Shown here: positions 10,581 through 21,177 of the stretch, one piece after another
Position numbering within the stretch: position 1 is the stretch's first letter
How the letters are laid out: each line of letters starts with the position of its first letter
Source: Malachius bipustulatus
Taxonomy: Eukaryota > Arthropoda > Insecta > Coleoptera > Melyridae
Direction of reading: 5' to 3'
Length of the DNA: 64,000 nt
Assembly: GCA_910589415.1 (NCBI GenBank)
Contig: OU342630.1
Span: forward strand, 25,143,867 to 25,207,866
Notes under the pieces: generated by a model
Database searches by the model: none
What the model was told of the DNA's origin: nothing
Seen by the model: the letters and a program-made list of their open reading frames with translations, nothing else
Translations under genes and position numbers: made by a program

Positions 10581-11029
10581 ACTAGTGGTATTAATCGGCG
10601 CTTGTGTCAGGACCGTGCTTTCCTTGCACTCTCAAAATCAATTTTTTAAGTCGTTTTGTGGCCTTCCCTTTCAGTTGCAAAACTAATGAATACCTTTCTG
10701 GCGTTACTATAGGTATGCTCTCCACCCCTATATAGGTGCCATAGTGAAACTGTAGGAGCCGCGGATGTATATAATTACCCTTTTTTAATAGACTCATTAA
10801 TAATTATTAGAAGCAACCTTGCGGCTTACCATTTGCTTCAGGAAATGGTGGCAGTAGCAAGGAATGTTAATCCGTATGATTACACCTTGAATCGGTTCTT
10901 AGAGTAGAAATACACGGAACAGGAGTTACTCCTTTTTATATTTTTTAATATGCTACTGTAGCATATTCATCTTTGAACACGCATAGAGCAGCTTTAGCTT
11001 TAATACTAATAATTCCTGAAGAGGACCAA
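10581..11029. other. Stretch between DIRS RT and recombinase, not resolved
   Basis: Should correspond to the RNase H and linker region of the DIRS element, but I see no clear RNase H motifs. Base composition is less AT-rich than the surroundings. A 68-codon minus-strand frame has no recognisable domain. Confidence 0.3.
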
Positions 11030-11265
11030 AAAAATTGTCAAGAGATTTCTTAGGGGTGCGTTTAATGGCAAGGCATCCTTACCGAAGTATGCGGCGACCT
11101 GGGACCCGGCGCAGGTTGTAAAATATTTGTCAAAATGCTATCCTATTAGAAGATTTGTGTTTTGGAGAAACATACATACAAATTAGTCACATTTTTGGCA
11201 CAAACCTCAGAACATCGAGTGCAGACATTGTCAAAGATTTCAATAAATGATATTTCAATTTCAAT
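11030..11265 (+). pseudogene. DIRS tyrosine recombinase, N-terminal part (interrupted)
   Basis: Translates to VKRFLRGAFNGKASLPKYAA, then TWDPAQVVKYLSKCYPI and, one frame over, KLVTFLAQTSEHRVQTLSKI. This is the core-binding and first catalytic part of the DIRS/Ngaro-type tyrosine recombinase: the RFL-KG-F...PKY..TWD signature and the catalytic Arg in HRVQTL. The sequence stops abruptly at the tail of the minus-strand non-LTR element and resumes after ~6 kb. A frameshift near 11150 separates the two blocks. Confidence 0.8.
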
Positions 11266-11401
11266 TTCAATTTATTGTCCAACAGAGTAGTAACTCCCCT
11301 TACAGAACAAAATTAATACAATAAATAGATGCAAGAAAAAAGAATATACCTACTAATGTATACAATCAATTAACACATTATAATTTAAATTAAGAAAAAC
11401 A

Positions 11402-12686
11402 CTATTCCAGGATCTTCTCAGCTACACAGGTCAATAACTGGACTGAAAAATCCTTGGATAAGTCACAATGTTCGCACACAGTATTATATCTCCTACACAT
11501 GACGTACAGGGGCGACCTTAATCCTATATCGGTATTGGATACTTCATTGTAAAATGATAACTGCTTCCTCGTATTAAACTTAGGAACAGCAAAGTTAATA
11601 CAGGATAATAATAGCGGACAGTCAATCCTACCCTGTAGTAGGTTAATTAAGAATTTGAGTGACGCTACAATACGATGATGCTCCAGCGACCGATAACTGG
11701 ACTTTTGTAGAAGAACCTGATGGTCGAAACCTCGCTCAGGGTATATCCCATCATTCCTGAAAGCAAGGTACTTCAGGAATCTACGTTGTACAGCCTCACA
11801 AGCTCGTTTGTAGCAGTCATAGTACGGAGACCACACTAGAGAGCAGTACTCCAGCCTCGACCGAACAAATGCATTGAACACCAGTCTGTGAATGTCTGTA
11901 TCGGTAAAATCTCGACACGTTCTCATTATAAATCCCAGAGACCTGAGTGCCATTTTCAATACATTATCAGTGTGTTGTATGAATGACAGTTTGTTGTCAA
12001 ATAATACACCAAGATCCTTGACTGTATCACATCTCTGTAATTCAGAGTCGTGAATCTTATAGTCGGTAACTATAGGCATCGTTTTACGGGTATAAGACAT
12101 TATCTTGCTCTTATCGATGTTTAGGACCAGCCTGTTGCGAATACACCATTGTTGAACCTTATCTATCTCATTCTGCAGCAAGACGGTATCATGTACCGAT
12201 TCTATTTTGACATAGATTTTTAAGTCGTCCGCAAACAGTTGATGATTATAGCAGAGGTTGCGGCTGAGGTCATCTATGAATAAAAGAAAAAATAGGGGAC
12301 CTAGATTTGAGCCCTGGGGTACACCTGAGGACGCAAGTATTGGGTTCGAACTGTGACCACGGTAAGTAACATACTGAGTTCTATCTAACAGGTAAGATGA
12401 GAGAAAAGTTATCATATGGTCACCGAAGCCAAATGATTTCAGTCTATTAAGTAGTATCTGATGATCGAGACGGTCAAATGCTTTTGAGAAATCTGCATAA
12501 AATACATCCACCTGACCTCTGTCATCAAGACTCTGAGACAAAAACTGCATAAATGATAGCAAATTTGTGGTGGTGGAACGACCAGACATAAAACCATGTT
12601 GGCTATTGGAAAGAAAGTTTCTCAGGGAGGGATATACACGATTGTAAATACAGCACTCAAATACCTTGGCAAAATTAGATATACTC
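11402..12686 (-). pseudogene. Element C ORF2, reverse transcriptase C-terminal half
   Basis: An open frame of 395 codons plus an upstream extension to the insert at 12687. In order it shows SNFAKVFE, SQHGFMSGRS, the first catalytic Asp in FYADFSKAFDRLDH, SGVPQGSNLGP, the palm box FADD (Phe replaces the usual Tyr of YADD), LVLNIDKSK, KDLGVLFD and the C-terminal AVQRRFLKYLAF and RSPLYVMCRRYN blocks. These match the intact ORF2 proteins of this window closely. The RT would copy the element RNA at a nicked target. It is disconnected from its N-terminal half by the 805-bp insert, so it cannot be made as one protein. Confidence 0.85.
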
Positions 12687-13493
12687 TGTACACTGAGAGT
12701 TGTCTGTTGTGATAACTAAGGATACATCATCTCGTTATGTTTCTTACTCCTTCTATTGCATTGCATAGTCAATCGAGTTAAAATGGGACGTATTGTCAGA
12801 AATACGTTTGAATCGTCTGCAATTCTAAAAAGATGAGCGAGAGTGAGACGGAAGTACCGACTCGCGTCTTGATACGCTTAGATTGATACGATATTACGAT
12901 AAGATTGTCGTCGCTACTTTCAGTAGTGTCAGTGTCAGCGTTAAATATACTAATAAGGTTTGCGTTGTGATTTGAAACGTTTTTAATTATACGAAATTAG
13001 CAGAATTACCTGTACCTGTGTTATTGTACGGTGTGATAAACTATGAGTAACAATTTCGCGAATGCCTAAAAATCTATTTCCTTGTTTTGCCTGGGAAACG
13101 ATTGAACTCCCTAGTACGTGGTCTTGTGGTAAAATTGCTGGAATATTTTACTTGCAAATAAGAAAACGGAGGTGTTATTCTTTCTTTTAAACGGCAACCA
13201 GCAGGTAGGTGACATGATATTTCTATCATGATGATAACAATAATTATTATGATTCTTATTTACTTGTATTATATATATATTTGTTATCAAAAAGTTGCAA
13301 GGCTCTACTTCGTCAATAACTTGTCGAAATAATATATTTGTAGGATATTCATTATTCCTCAACACACGCCACTGACACGAACTGCGATACCACATCTGGT
13401 TCGACTTAGATTAAGTGTACGATTCAAATCGAATTAAATGAAATTGTTTAGTCAGAATCAGTGTGGCATGACAACGGACAACTCTCAGTGGAC
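12687..13493. mobile_element. Inverted-repeat DNA element inserted in element C ORF2, ~807 bp
   Basis: The left end CACTGAGAGTTGTCTGTTGT and right end (complement CACTGAGAGTTGTCCGTTGT) match over 20+ bases, and the retrotransposon reading frame is interrupted exactly between them. The interior is AT-rich with scattered ATTAT repeats and shows no transposase. The superfamily is not clear, and I could not identify an unambiguous target duplication. Removing it brings the HAV and QSISNFAKVFE parts of ORF2 together. Confidence 0.7.
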
Positions 13494-14990
13494 AGCGTGT
13501 ATTATGCTTATGAGCCGGTAATTACTGTTTTCCGAAGCGGCTCCGGATTTGTGAACAGGGCAAATCTTGCTGACTTTCCAAGTGCTAGAAAATGTAGCTG
13601 TTTTTAGGGATAGATTGAAGAGTATCATAAGAGGATAATATGATAAAATATGCTTACAGTCCCTCACTATAAAGCTGGGAATTTGATCGGGGCCAGATGT
13701 ACTGCCCGTTCCAAGCTTAGACATGGACATGAGTATCTCTTCAGTTGAGAAACACGTGATATTAATGTTGGGCATATTGTAACCAATACTGCCCAACGCA
13801 TCATCTAACACTTCGCTACTGGCCGGTATATAAGAGCTATTAAAATGATTAGCGAATTCATTAACAATCGCCTTCGGATCGGTATACTCCACATTGTTGA
13901 GAGTAACCACAGCCGGTATTCGAGTGGTACCCTTTCTTTCATGAGCAAAAGAAAAAATATTCTTTGGGTTAGTTTTTATTGTTTTTTGAGTGTCAGCTAT
14001 ATAAGCATTGTAATCTCTACGAATATGTTTTTTTATGTCGCATCTCAAGTGTTTAAAACTATTAGGTTTATTGTCTCTTAGACGCCTGAGCTGGGCTTCT
14101 TTCTGCTTTATGAGAAATACCGTCTCTCGATTGTACCATTTTGGGTAGGAATGGCTTGAAGTTTTAGATCGTCTCAGTGGTACATGTCTGTCAAAGACAG
14201 CATAAATTCGACCATAGAACTGTTGACAGGCTTGCTCTATGTCTGTATAGACCAATAAGAAATTCCAATCAATCAACAAAAGATCATGATACAGGGCTTG
14301 AAAGTTTGCTTTATTGAAATTATAGGACAAGCACAATGGATTTGATGAAAAGTTTTTCCTCTTACCTCCACTGTGCGTGGCCATGATGAAGAGTGCAGGG
14401 TGATATAGGTCCTCCTTGGTCAATGGAGCAACGTCGTGATTCACACGACACTCAAGGTTACTAAATATAAGGTCTAAGAGGCGATTAAATACGTCATTAT
14501 ACTGTTGCAACTCTCTGAAAGCTGCAAATTGAGCGATTCTCGAAGATTTGATATCATCCTGTATTAACACATAATTTGGAGCATTAAAATCTCCAAATAG
14601 GAACATATTATCAAGGCCGAAGCATAACTCCTCTAACATATCAAAAAAATACTCATAGTCATGCAATGGTAGGCGTGGTGGTAAATATACTAGGATAACT
14701 TAAACAGTACGTACAATATTTGATACATCTAGCAGTCTTATCTTTAGTTGAGTTTTTTAGTGCTAATAATATTATACCTCCACCTTGCGATAACGCAACA
14801 TCGCTATGTCTACGATCACATCTTAACACGTTATAACCACTTGGTAGCAACTCACTCGAGTCAACATTGGATGACAACCAGGTCTCCGTAAGGCCAATCA
14901 CATCGAATTCGACGTCACTGACATCACGCTAGAATTCACTGACCTTAGTGTTCAATCCTCGTAGATTCTGGTAATAGTATCTTAGCGGAG
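13494..14990 (-). pseudogene. Element C ORF2, endonuclease and RT N-terminal part
   Basis: Minus-strand segments give YYQNLRGLNTK, an in-frame stop at about 14930, then FDVIGLTETWL (first catalytic Glu of the APE-type endonuclease) and QGGGIILLALK. A frameshift and a missing stretch near 14665 follow, then LFGDFNAPNYV (GDFN catalytic motif), LYHPALF, and the linker to the RT start WKVSKICPVHKSG and SNYRLISII. Compared with the intact relatives, roughly 60 residues of the endonuclease are missing. The gene is dead independently of its DNA insert. Confidence 0.8.
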
Positions 14991-16162
14991 TGCCATGATG
15001 ATATTGAACGGCAGGTTTGTGATTTATGTCCCTGGTATGGGGGGACTGTTCCTGTGTCAAAAAATCGACCTAGAGTAGTCGGTGAACTTTTTAAACGCCA
15101 TTCAGTCGGCCAAAAATCAGGAGAGAGCAATTTGTCTTTCATAGTAGCTGGAACACCTACCTTATAACTCCTATACGACTTCGAGCGTACTTCTAGCTCC
15201 TCACAGGAGACTTGCAAGTCAGGCATTTTACGTTGGATGTAAGTTGTTATATTTTCGCCGGTGACACTTAGGTTTAGTTTCGACACATGTATGTAACTGT
15301 GAGGGATGAATGCTGCAATTTCCTCGCTATTGTCTCCAATACTATACTTCGTTTGGTTTTTTCGACGATTGTTCTTATTGGCAGGTGGGGCAGCTAGTAC
15401 CTTGGCATAGCTAAGAGAATGCGTTTTTGTAGACTTGGATGGATAGACTGTATCGGTGGGTGTTGTGTCACCCCTTATAGTAGGTATCTGTGGTAAGTTA
15501 TGCGTATACAAAAAGTTCCCCTCACCATTTATGCTGCTTGAGGGTGATGGAATTGTGGTATTATCACTTAACAGGGTGTGCAATTTTGTGTTGCCTACCT
15601 CTCGTCGCAGGCCAGCTGAAGGCTCAGAGACCTTAACGTTGCTGAATTTCATCTGCTTGATATCAGCTGTTGTTTGTTTACCTTCTGTTTTAGTCGATTT
15701 CAACACATTCTTAGTTTCTAAATCAGACAAAGTACGTTTTAGTTTTATAATTTCAGCATCTTTCGTCGTTAGAGTCGTTTCAAGATTAACCACTCTCTCA
15801 TTAAGTAGCCTATTCGATTGGCGTAGTTCTGTAATCAGCAGTTTAAGTAAGGATAAGTTACCTTCCGTCAGGTCCGATACAGCATTAATGGCTCGATCAC
15901 AATCATCCTCAGATAGAAGTAATATGTCACAGCATCTCTGTAATCTAGATGCACACCTTGGGTGAAACACTATACCACACAACACAAGTTGGACCGGTCT
16001 TTGCAATAATTTTACAATATTTACACTTAGATTTCTGATTCTTGGACGAGTCATCGATCGAAACGTCTGTACCCGGAGCCATCTTGAAGTTATCCGGTAA
16101 ATAAAGTCAGGTTCCTTGGGGTAAGTTCCAGAACGGATAAACTTTATGGCCTTATATGACAT
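14945..16162 (-). CDS. Element C ORF1 protein (5' end cut by a foldback insert)
   Basis: A 405-codon minus-strand frame. Near the N-terminus is a worn Cys/His cluster (CGIVFHPRC...RCC) like the end of a PHD-type zinc finger. Next come about 80 residues of predicted coiled coil (repeated Leu/Glu/Lys heptads around ERVVNLETTLTTKDAEI), a Ser/Thr-rich linker and a C-terminal globular domain (HVSKLNLSVTGENITTYIQR, then LLSPDFWPTEWRLK). Element B ORF1 has the same layout. ORF1 proteins bind element RNA and help target-primed reverse transcription. The frame ends exactly where the CAGGGTG foldback begins at 16164, so the true start and the front of the zinc finger are displaced or lost. Confidence 0.75.
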   Translation of the reverse strand: MSYKAIKFIRSGTYPKEPDFIYRITSRWLRVQTFRSMTRPRIRNLSVNIVKLLQRPVQLVLCGIVFHPRCASRLQRCCDILLLSEDDCDRAINAVSDLTEGNLSLLKLLITELRQSNRLLNERVVNLETTLTTKDAEIIKLKRTLSDLETKNVLKSTKTEGKQTTADIKQMKFSNVKVSEPSAGLRREVGNTKLHTLLSDNTTIPSPSSSINGEGNFLYTHNLPQIPTIRGDTTPTDTVYPSKSTKTHSLSYAKVLAAPPANKNNRRKNQTKYSIGDNSEEIAAFIPHSYIHVSKLNLSVTGENITTYIQRKMPDLQVSCEELEVRSKSYRSYKVGVPATMKDKLLSPDFWPTEWRLKSSPTTLGRFFDTGTVPPYQGHKSQTCRSISSWHSAKILLPESTRIEH

Positions 16163-16163
16163 A

Positions 16164-17021
16164 CAGGGTGAGGCGCGAGAACCTTAGGGCATTTTTATAT
16201 GGAGAAGTCCTGGGAGTAGAAGTCTAAAAATTTGTACGGGTATGATTTCGGTTTTGCCGAGCTGAACTAAAATATTCACAACCCCTCACCATTTCCGGTT
16301 ATACCGGAAGTTGCCATCAACTTTCATATTTTAAATGGTACACCCTGTATATTATTATATTTTCAGATTGTCTGAAAAAATGCAATAAAAATGGGGTTTA
16401 CAGTTCAAAATTGTACCGAGTGGTTTATGAGTTATAAACAAATGAAAATCGCAATTTTCCGTTTTAAAAGCAGCTTAGGTCGAAAACGGGTCAAGATATC
16501 GGAAAACGGCTTACATGTCCCTATCTTAACTTTTCACCTAGTATCCTATGGTGCTGATGAAATTTGTATACAAAGTGATGAAAAATCAGCGATTTAAAAA
16601 AAAATTAATAAAAAATATTTATTTTTTGTAGGTACTCTAGCGTAGTATACAAAAAGTTAGGATAGGGACATGTAAGCCGTTTTCCGATATCTTGACCCGT
16701 TTTCAAGCTAAGCTGCTTTGAAAATGGAAAATTGCAATTTTCATTTGTTTATAACTCATTAATTGGCCGTTACAAATTTGAACTGTAAACATCATTTTTA
16801 TTACTTTTTTTCAGGCAATCTGAAAATGTAATAATATACAGGGTGTACCATTTAAAAAAAGAAAAATATAGCAACTTCTGGTATAACCGGAAGTGGTGTG
16901 GAGTTGTGAATATTTTAGTTCAGCTCGTCAAAACCGAAATTATACACGCACAAATTTTTAGACTTCTACTCCCAGGACTTCTCCATATAAAAATGCCCTA
17001 AGGTTCTCGCGCCTCACCCTG
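16164..17021. mobile_element. CAGGGTGAGGCGCG foldback element, 858 bp
   Basis: Starts CAGGGTGAGGCGCGAG and ends with its complement CTCGCGCCTCACCCTG, flanked by TA on both sides. The whole element folds on itself with arms of ~420 bp. Each arm contains a 183-bp unit (16164-16346 and its mirror) that itself begins CAGGGTG and ends CACCCTG. The centre holds the shared module with GTTATAAACAAATGAAAATC and TTACATGTCCCTATCTTAAC. No real coding sequence. It separates element C ORF1 from its 5' UTR. Confidence 0.9.
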
Positions 17022-17249
17022 TATACGACTACGCTTGTATCATACATGTTATTTCCATGAGCATGATGGTTGTATTAATAATGAACGTGATATAACCACA
17101 CTCAACACAAGCGCGCTTACTCAGTATAAGTATAAGTAGGTACAAAAATTCCACTGGAGTTATAAAAATATTATCCATTTTCAGTAGAGCGAGTAGATAT
17201 AGTAGAGATATAGAGATAGAGTAAGATATAGTAGAGATAAACAAAGGAA

Positions 17250-17672
17250 TATAAATTAGAATTATTATAGATAGGATAAAAACTTCTGGATATAAAAAAC
17301 TGCAACCACTAAACTAGTATTTCCAAAATTTGAAGCTAGACCGGAATTGTGTGTTGTGATAACAGTGATGTTCTACTTGAGTGAAGTGGCGCCACTAAGG
17401 CCATGGGGAGAAGAAAAGCTTCTGCTGACTTGGAAAAAGCCACACCATGCTGCCACTTCCCAAAGAATCAGTAGATGGATAAAAAAGGTCCTGCAGGCCA
17501 GTGGGATCAACATTATTAGGTATTCGGCGCATAGCACTCGGCACGCAGCAACGCCTGCTGCCTTTAGGGCAGGAGTTAATACAGAAACTATCAGAGCCGC
17601 GGCAGGGTGGTCAAACAGATCCAATGTCTTTAATATATTTTATAAAAGACCCGTTACAGTAAATCAATCTTA
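17250..17672 (+). pseudogene. DIRS tyrosine recombinase, catalytic C-terminal part
   Basis: Resumes the recombinase after the 6-kb interruption: a short frame with DRIKTSG, a frameshift near 17315, then an open 108-codon frame from 17347. The frame has LLLTWKKPHH, ISRWIKKVL, the H-x-x-R motif in AHSTRHA (H62, R65), AGWS (W88) and the catalytic Tyr in NIFYKRP (Y99). These are the tyrosine recombinase residues R-H-x-x-R-H/W-Y, in the form typical of DIRS/Ngaro elements, which integrate circular cDNA without target duplication. The frame ends TAG at 17671-17673, at the natural C-terminus. The gene as a whole is split by element C. Confidence 0.85.
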
Positions 17673-17896
17673 GTTTGCCAGGTCGATTATTGAAAATTCT
17701 AATTCTTAAATAAAAATTTAAGTTTTTTGTGTTATTATTATTATTAGATTTCAGGTGAAGCGTTGTAGTGTTAGGTTCTATCAGTTTGCATTAAGATTGC
17801 TATTATCTAACTTTAAAACTATTTAAAACAGTAATAGTACGAATATGGTATAGTAAAGCAGTTATACTTAGATCGCTAGTTTTTTTCGAGCAGCTA
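17673..17896. other. Probable DIRS 3' flank, gene-free
   Basis: AT-rich sequence after the recombinase stop with a short ATT run at 17733-17745. It probably contains the terminal repeat region of the DIRS element, but I could not pair the split repeats. Confidence 0.3.
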
Positions 17897-18272
17897 CAGG
17901 GTGAATAATCATCTAGGACAACAGCGAGGAATAATTAATGGATTGATCGACTTACCTGCTTAGGAAGATCGATTCAAATTATTCGAGCTGTTGTCATTAA
18001 TGATCATGTTCCCTCCCTCCCTTAGTGTCTACATGAAACTTATTCAGAGCGATCTATAAGGGTCTAATCAATCAATGCAATGAGTAATAAGAGATGGATC
18101 GGAGCGGCAGTTAATCAGCAGATAAGAACGGTGTTTTTTGCTTTGTCTTTGTGATTGTGCGAGTTGGCATGGAAATATGCATACTACAGGGTGAATAATC
18201 ATTACGGACAACAGCTCGAATAATTCGGATCGATCTTCCTTAGCAGGTAAGTCGATCAATCCATTAATTATG
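17897..18272. mobile_element. CAGGGTGAATAATCAT foldback element, ~376 bp
   Basis: CAGGGTGAATAATCAT occurs at 17897 and again at 18187 in the same direction, both followed by GGACAACAGC. The second copy runs into GATCGATCTTCCTTAGCAGG, and its complement lies right after the first end (17931-18015), giving inverted arms of ~84 bp around a 170-bp spacer. The element appears rearranged, with one extra end. Confidence 0.65.
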
Positions 18273-18754
18273 TTCTAATAATTTGTAATTTTGTTCTAAT
18301 TATTACTATTATCTATTTTGTTCTAATTAATAATTATGTTCTAAATTAAGTTTTAAGAATAAGATTGCGCACTATAGCCTTTAAAATGACTGTTATCGAG
18401 CTGATAACAGGTTTTGTTGCTTCGCTTCATAAATATTCCCCGTTTAGTCAGGACTAAATTAGGCCCTTACTACATCAAATGAAACTGCCAAATTTCAAGA
18501 ATATTAGGTAAAGTATATTTAATATACACTGTGTTGCATAGGAAAGCAAACATAGGAAAATTAGTATGGAGAAATATTTAATATATCCATGAGACCTGAC
18601 TAGTTTTGGACAACCTTTGCTATGGAAATGAGTTCACATCGTTTTCTTGGTCAAGTCATAACAAGGAGTTTTTTGGTTTATATAATTTCATCTGTAATTG
18701 AGGCATGGAGGTAGTAATTAATGTTTTGAACATCGCGGTTGATAATAATCCTAA
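18273..18754. other. Gene-free stretch
   Basis: Low-complexity TTCTAATTATTA-type sequence at 18270-18350, then unique AT-rich DNA. No coding or repeat feature recognised. Confidence 0.4.
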
Positions 18755-19488
18755 AGCCTTGTCCACACCAAAGAAACACAGGGGAACATTTTGTTGCTGG
18801 TTGCCGCAACCTGTTTATGGAAACAGAAACAACAGCAAAAGTTCCGTAAACATTCTGTCCACACCAAGTAATTCAGTTTTGCGAATGTTTCGTTGTGTTG
18901 CCGCAAGAGGAAACGTTGTGTCTACACCAGTGCAGTGTATGTTTCTAAACAATGTGGTACGACGAAGAAGATTTACAGGCAGCCGCAGCTGCAATTGTAA
19001 TTATTTTACAAAAACACAAAAAACGAGTCCGTAAATGTTGGACTAGACCAAGTCTTTTAGACAGAAAGTCACATGGTGTCATACGTCACATTATATTTTC
19101 TGTCGTCCATTTAAACGGCATGATTTTTATTATTAATTAATCTTTTTTATTATTATATGTATACTGAACTAAGTCAAGTTAAAAGCGATGTTTTCGGCAA
19201 CTACGCGACGGTTTCAAGACGCAAGTTTCGAGCTTTGGGAACAAGGAACAACGTGTCCACACTGATAAAAAGACTGTTGAGAAACAAAAAATGTTTACCA
19301 ATGTTTCTATATTTTCTTTGATCTTTGCCGCTAAATATGGAAACAAGCAACTTATAGGAACTTTTGTTGCTGCAATGGTAAACAATGAGGAACTTAAATA
19401 AACTTTTGGCAACATTCAGAAACAAGTTCCAGGAACAAGCAACATAAACAAAATGTTCCTATGTGTTGCTTTCGGTGTGGACAAGGCT
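18755..19488. mobile_element. PIF/Harbinger-type element, 734 bp, with TAA target duplication
   Basis: Left end AGCCTTGTCCACACC, right end GGTGTGGACAAGGCT, flanked by TAA at 18752-18754 and 19489-19491. A 3-bp TAA/TTA duplication is the hallmark of PIF/Harbinger. Similarity of the ends extends to ~40 bp (…GGAACATTTTGTT). Inside, TGTCCACACC-like motifs recur at ~18857, 18921 and 19255, likely subterminal transposase sites. It keeps only the first ~45 codons of a transposase. Confidence 0.85.
18952..19083 (+). pseudogene. Harbinger transposase, N-terminal remnant
   Basis: The frame MWYDEEDLQAAAAAIVIILQ, then KHKKRVRKCWTRPSLLDRKS resembles the start of Harbinger DDE transposases: an acidic start, an Ala/Ile helix, a basic stretch, then the conserved W-x-R-P. 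The sequence then loses similarity and the frame ends by 19140. The catalytic DDE region is absent, so the element is non-autonomous. Start chosen at the Met before the acidic residues. Confidence 0.6.
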
Positions 19489-19499
19489 TAAGATCCAAG

Positions 19500-19663
19500 T
19501 GATAATTTACATGATACACACTAAAATGTTCAAACTGAACTCGATGGAACTGAATAGATAAAGTGACGAGATAATAAAAAAATTCTCATTGGATAAATGT
19601 ATAAAAATTTAATATAACATAAACAAAATATTTCAAGGAACAATAATCATCTTATACCTAAAT
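19500..19663. other. Flank of the mariner-type relic, gene-free
   Basis: AT-rich DNA; no inverted ends of the adjoining transposase relic could be identified here. Confidence 0.35.
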
Positions 19664-20395
19664 CTAAATTAGATGTTCAAACAAATTTCCGTTTTCTATC
19701 AAACAATAACTTAATCTGTTATAAAAATGAATATTATCCAACATAAGAAGTGTTATATTAAAACATGCTTCAACAATACTGTCCTCTACTGATTGCAAAT
19801 TTGGGTGACGTCTTTGGGAATAAATTTTATTCTTTAAATATCCCCATAAAAAGAAATCATTCGGAGCTGAGTCAGGAGACCGTGGCGGCCATATGATAGA
19901 TCCTTTCCTTCCTATCCATGAACCTCCAAATGTCGCATCTAGGAAATTCCTAATAACATTTACATCATAATGTCCTGGAGCTCCATCATGTTGATATGAT
20001 ACGGTTTCAATGTCCTCGGACAACTCAGCTAAAGCAAGGCAAATCTTAGTGACTAGCAAGTTCATGTAATCATCTTCCGTCAACTGTCCATCGATGAAAA
20101 AAGGTCCAACAACTGCATTGCGGAAAATACCAGCCCAAACGTTGACACTCTGACGGTGCTGAGTATGAGTTTCAACGAATACAATGCGGATTCTCGGTGC
20201 TCCAGTGACGATAATTCTGTACGCTCGGTGCACCATGAAGTGTGAATGTTGCTTCATCGCTGAACCAAATTGAGCTTAAGAAGTTTTGTCATCTTGGTTA
20301 CATCTCTCCAACATTATTTCACAAAATCTTATCCTATTTTCAGCATCTTTCTTAAACAAAGCTTTCCCGAATATAGTTCATAGAGCAAACTCATA
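19664..20395 (-). pseudogene. Mariner/Tc1-type transposase relic, catalytic domain
   Basis: The minus strand gives, in order, [24 protein letters not shown] (first catalytic Asp), SVNVWAGIF, VSYQHDGAPGHYD (second Asp), IIWPPRSPDSAPNDFFLWG (third Asp), then a C-terminal tail. Spacing between the second and third Asp is 42 residues, one more than the DD41D copy at 24607. The last 197 codons are open, but the first catalytic block lies in another frame, with a stop and a frameshift around 20240-20270. The N-terminal DNA-binding domain is missing. It is a dead copy of a DDE/D transposase that moved by cut-and-paste at TA sites. Confidence 0.8.
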
Positions 20396-20424
20396 TTATA
20401 ATTTGATTATCTATCGTTTCCTGG

Positions 20425-21165
20425 AGTTGGTAGCAAGGTTTAAATTTATTGTTTAAGCGGAATCGTAATTGGCATCGCAAAAAAAAAATGAAAATGAGTA
20501 ACATCGGAATATAAAATGTCTAATTCCATGCTTTTTCTCATTGGATGACTTCAAAACGACCGAAAGTTCACTTTGCGCATATCCCAATAATTTGAATGTG
20601 TGGCAATATAGAAATTAATTTTTTAGCGGGATCGTAATAATTGCGATCGCGAAAATATCATTAAAATTGGCAAAATCAAGATCGGAATATCTAAGTCCGT
20701 GCTTTATATCCATTCGATGACTTCAAATCGACCGAAAAATCCCTCTGCGCAGAAAATTTTTATCTGAATTGGTGGCAAGGTTTAAATTAATTTTTTAAGC
20801 GGAATCGTAATTTGGATGGCAAAAAAATATGAAAATTAGAAACATCGGAATATAAAATGTCTAATTCCATGCTTTTTCTCATTACATGACTTCAAATCGA
20901 CCAAAAATTAACTCTGCGTAGAAAATTTTAATCTGACTTGGTGGCAAGATTCAAATTTATTGTTTAAGCGGAATCGTAATTGGGACTCCAAAAATAATAT
21001 GGAAATTAGCAACATCGCAATTTAAAATGTCTAATTCCATGCTTTGTCTCATTTGATGACTTCAAAACGACCGAAAATTCACTTTGCGCATATTGTAATC
21101 TGAATTGGTGGTAATATTTAAATTAATTTTTTTAGCGGAATCGTAATTGTGACCACAAAATGTTT
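20425..21165. repeat. Tandem satellite, ~169-bp unit, 4.3 copies
   Basis: The phase marker AGCGG(A/G)ATCGTAAT occurs at about 20457, 20626, 20799, 20968 and 21135, giving steps of 169, 173, 169 and 167 bp. Each unit also has GGTGGCAAGGTTTAAATT and AATTCCATGCTTTTTCTCAT. Units differ by roughly 10-25 percent by eye. This is a small satellite array between a mariner relic and a TIR element; no coding potential. Confidence 0.85.
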
Positions 21166-21177
21166 TTGCAAATTTTT

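Larger units (their letters stand above)
11266..17250 (-). mobile_element. Non-LTR retrotransposon C (CR1/Jockey group), full-length but broken
   Basis: Minus-strand element with 5' UTR (about 17024-17250), ORF1 (14945-16162), ORF2 (about 14990 down to 11402) and a 3' end TCTGTTGGACAATAAATTG followed by repeated ATTGAA. Without its two inserts (12687-13493 and 16164-17021) it is ~4.3 kb. It is broken by both inserts, an in-frame stop at ~14930 and an internal deletion/frameshift in the endonuclease. It sits inside the DIRS recombinase gene. The 5' boundary is approximate. Confidence 0.8.

Noticed and set aside
13111..13395. 94-codon minus-strand frame inside the insert of element C
   Set aside because: No domain; AT-rich low-complexity content inside a DNA element without transposase features.
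15456..15965. 169-codon + strand frame
   Set aside because: It is the antisense shadow of element C ORF1, which shows the expected coiled coil and domain order on the minus strand.
20425..21165. CRISPR-like array
   Set aside because: Units are ~169 bp, diverged throughout and without the repeat/spacer pattern; the genome is eukaryotic.
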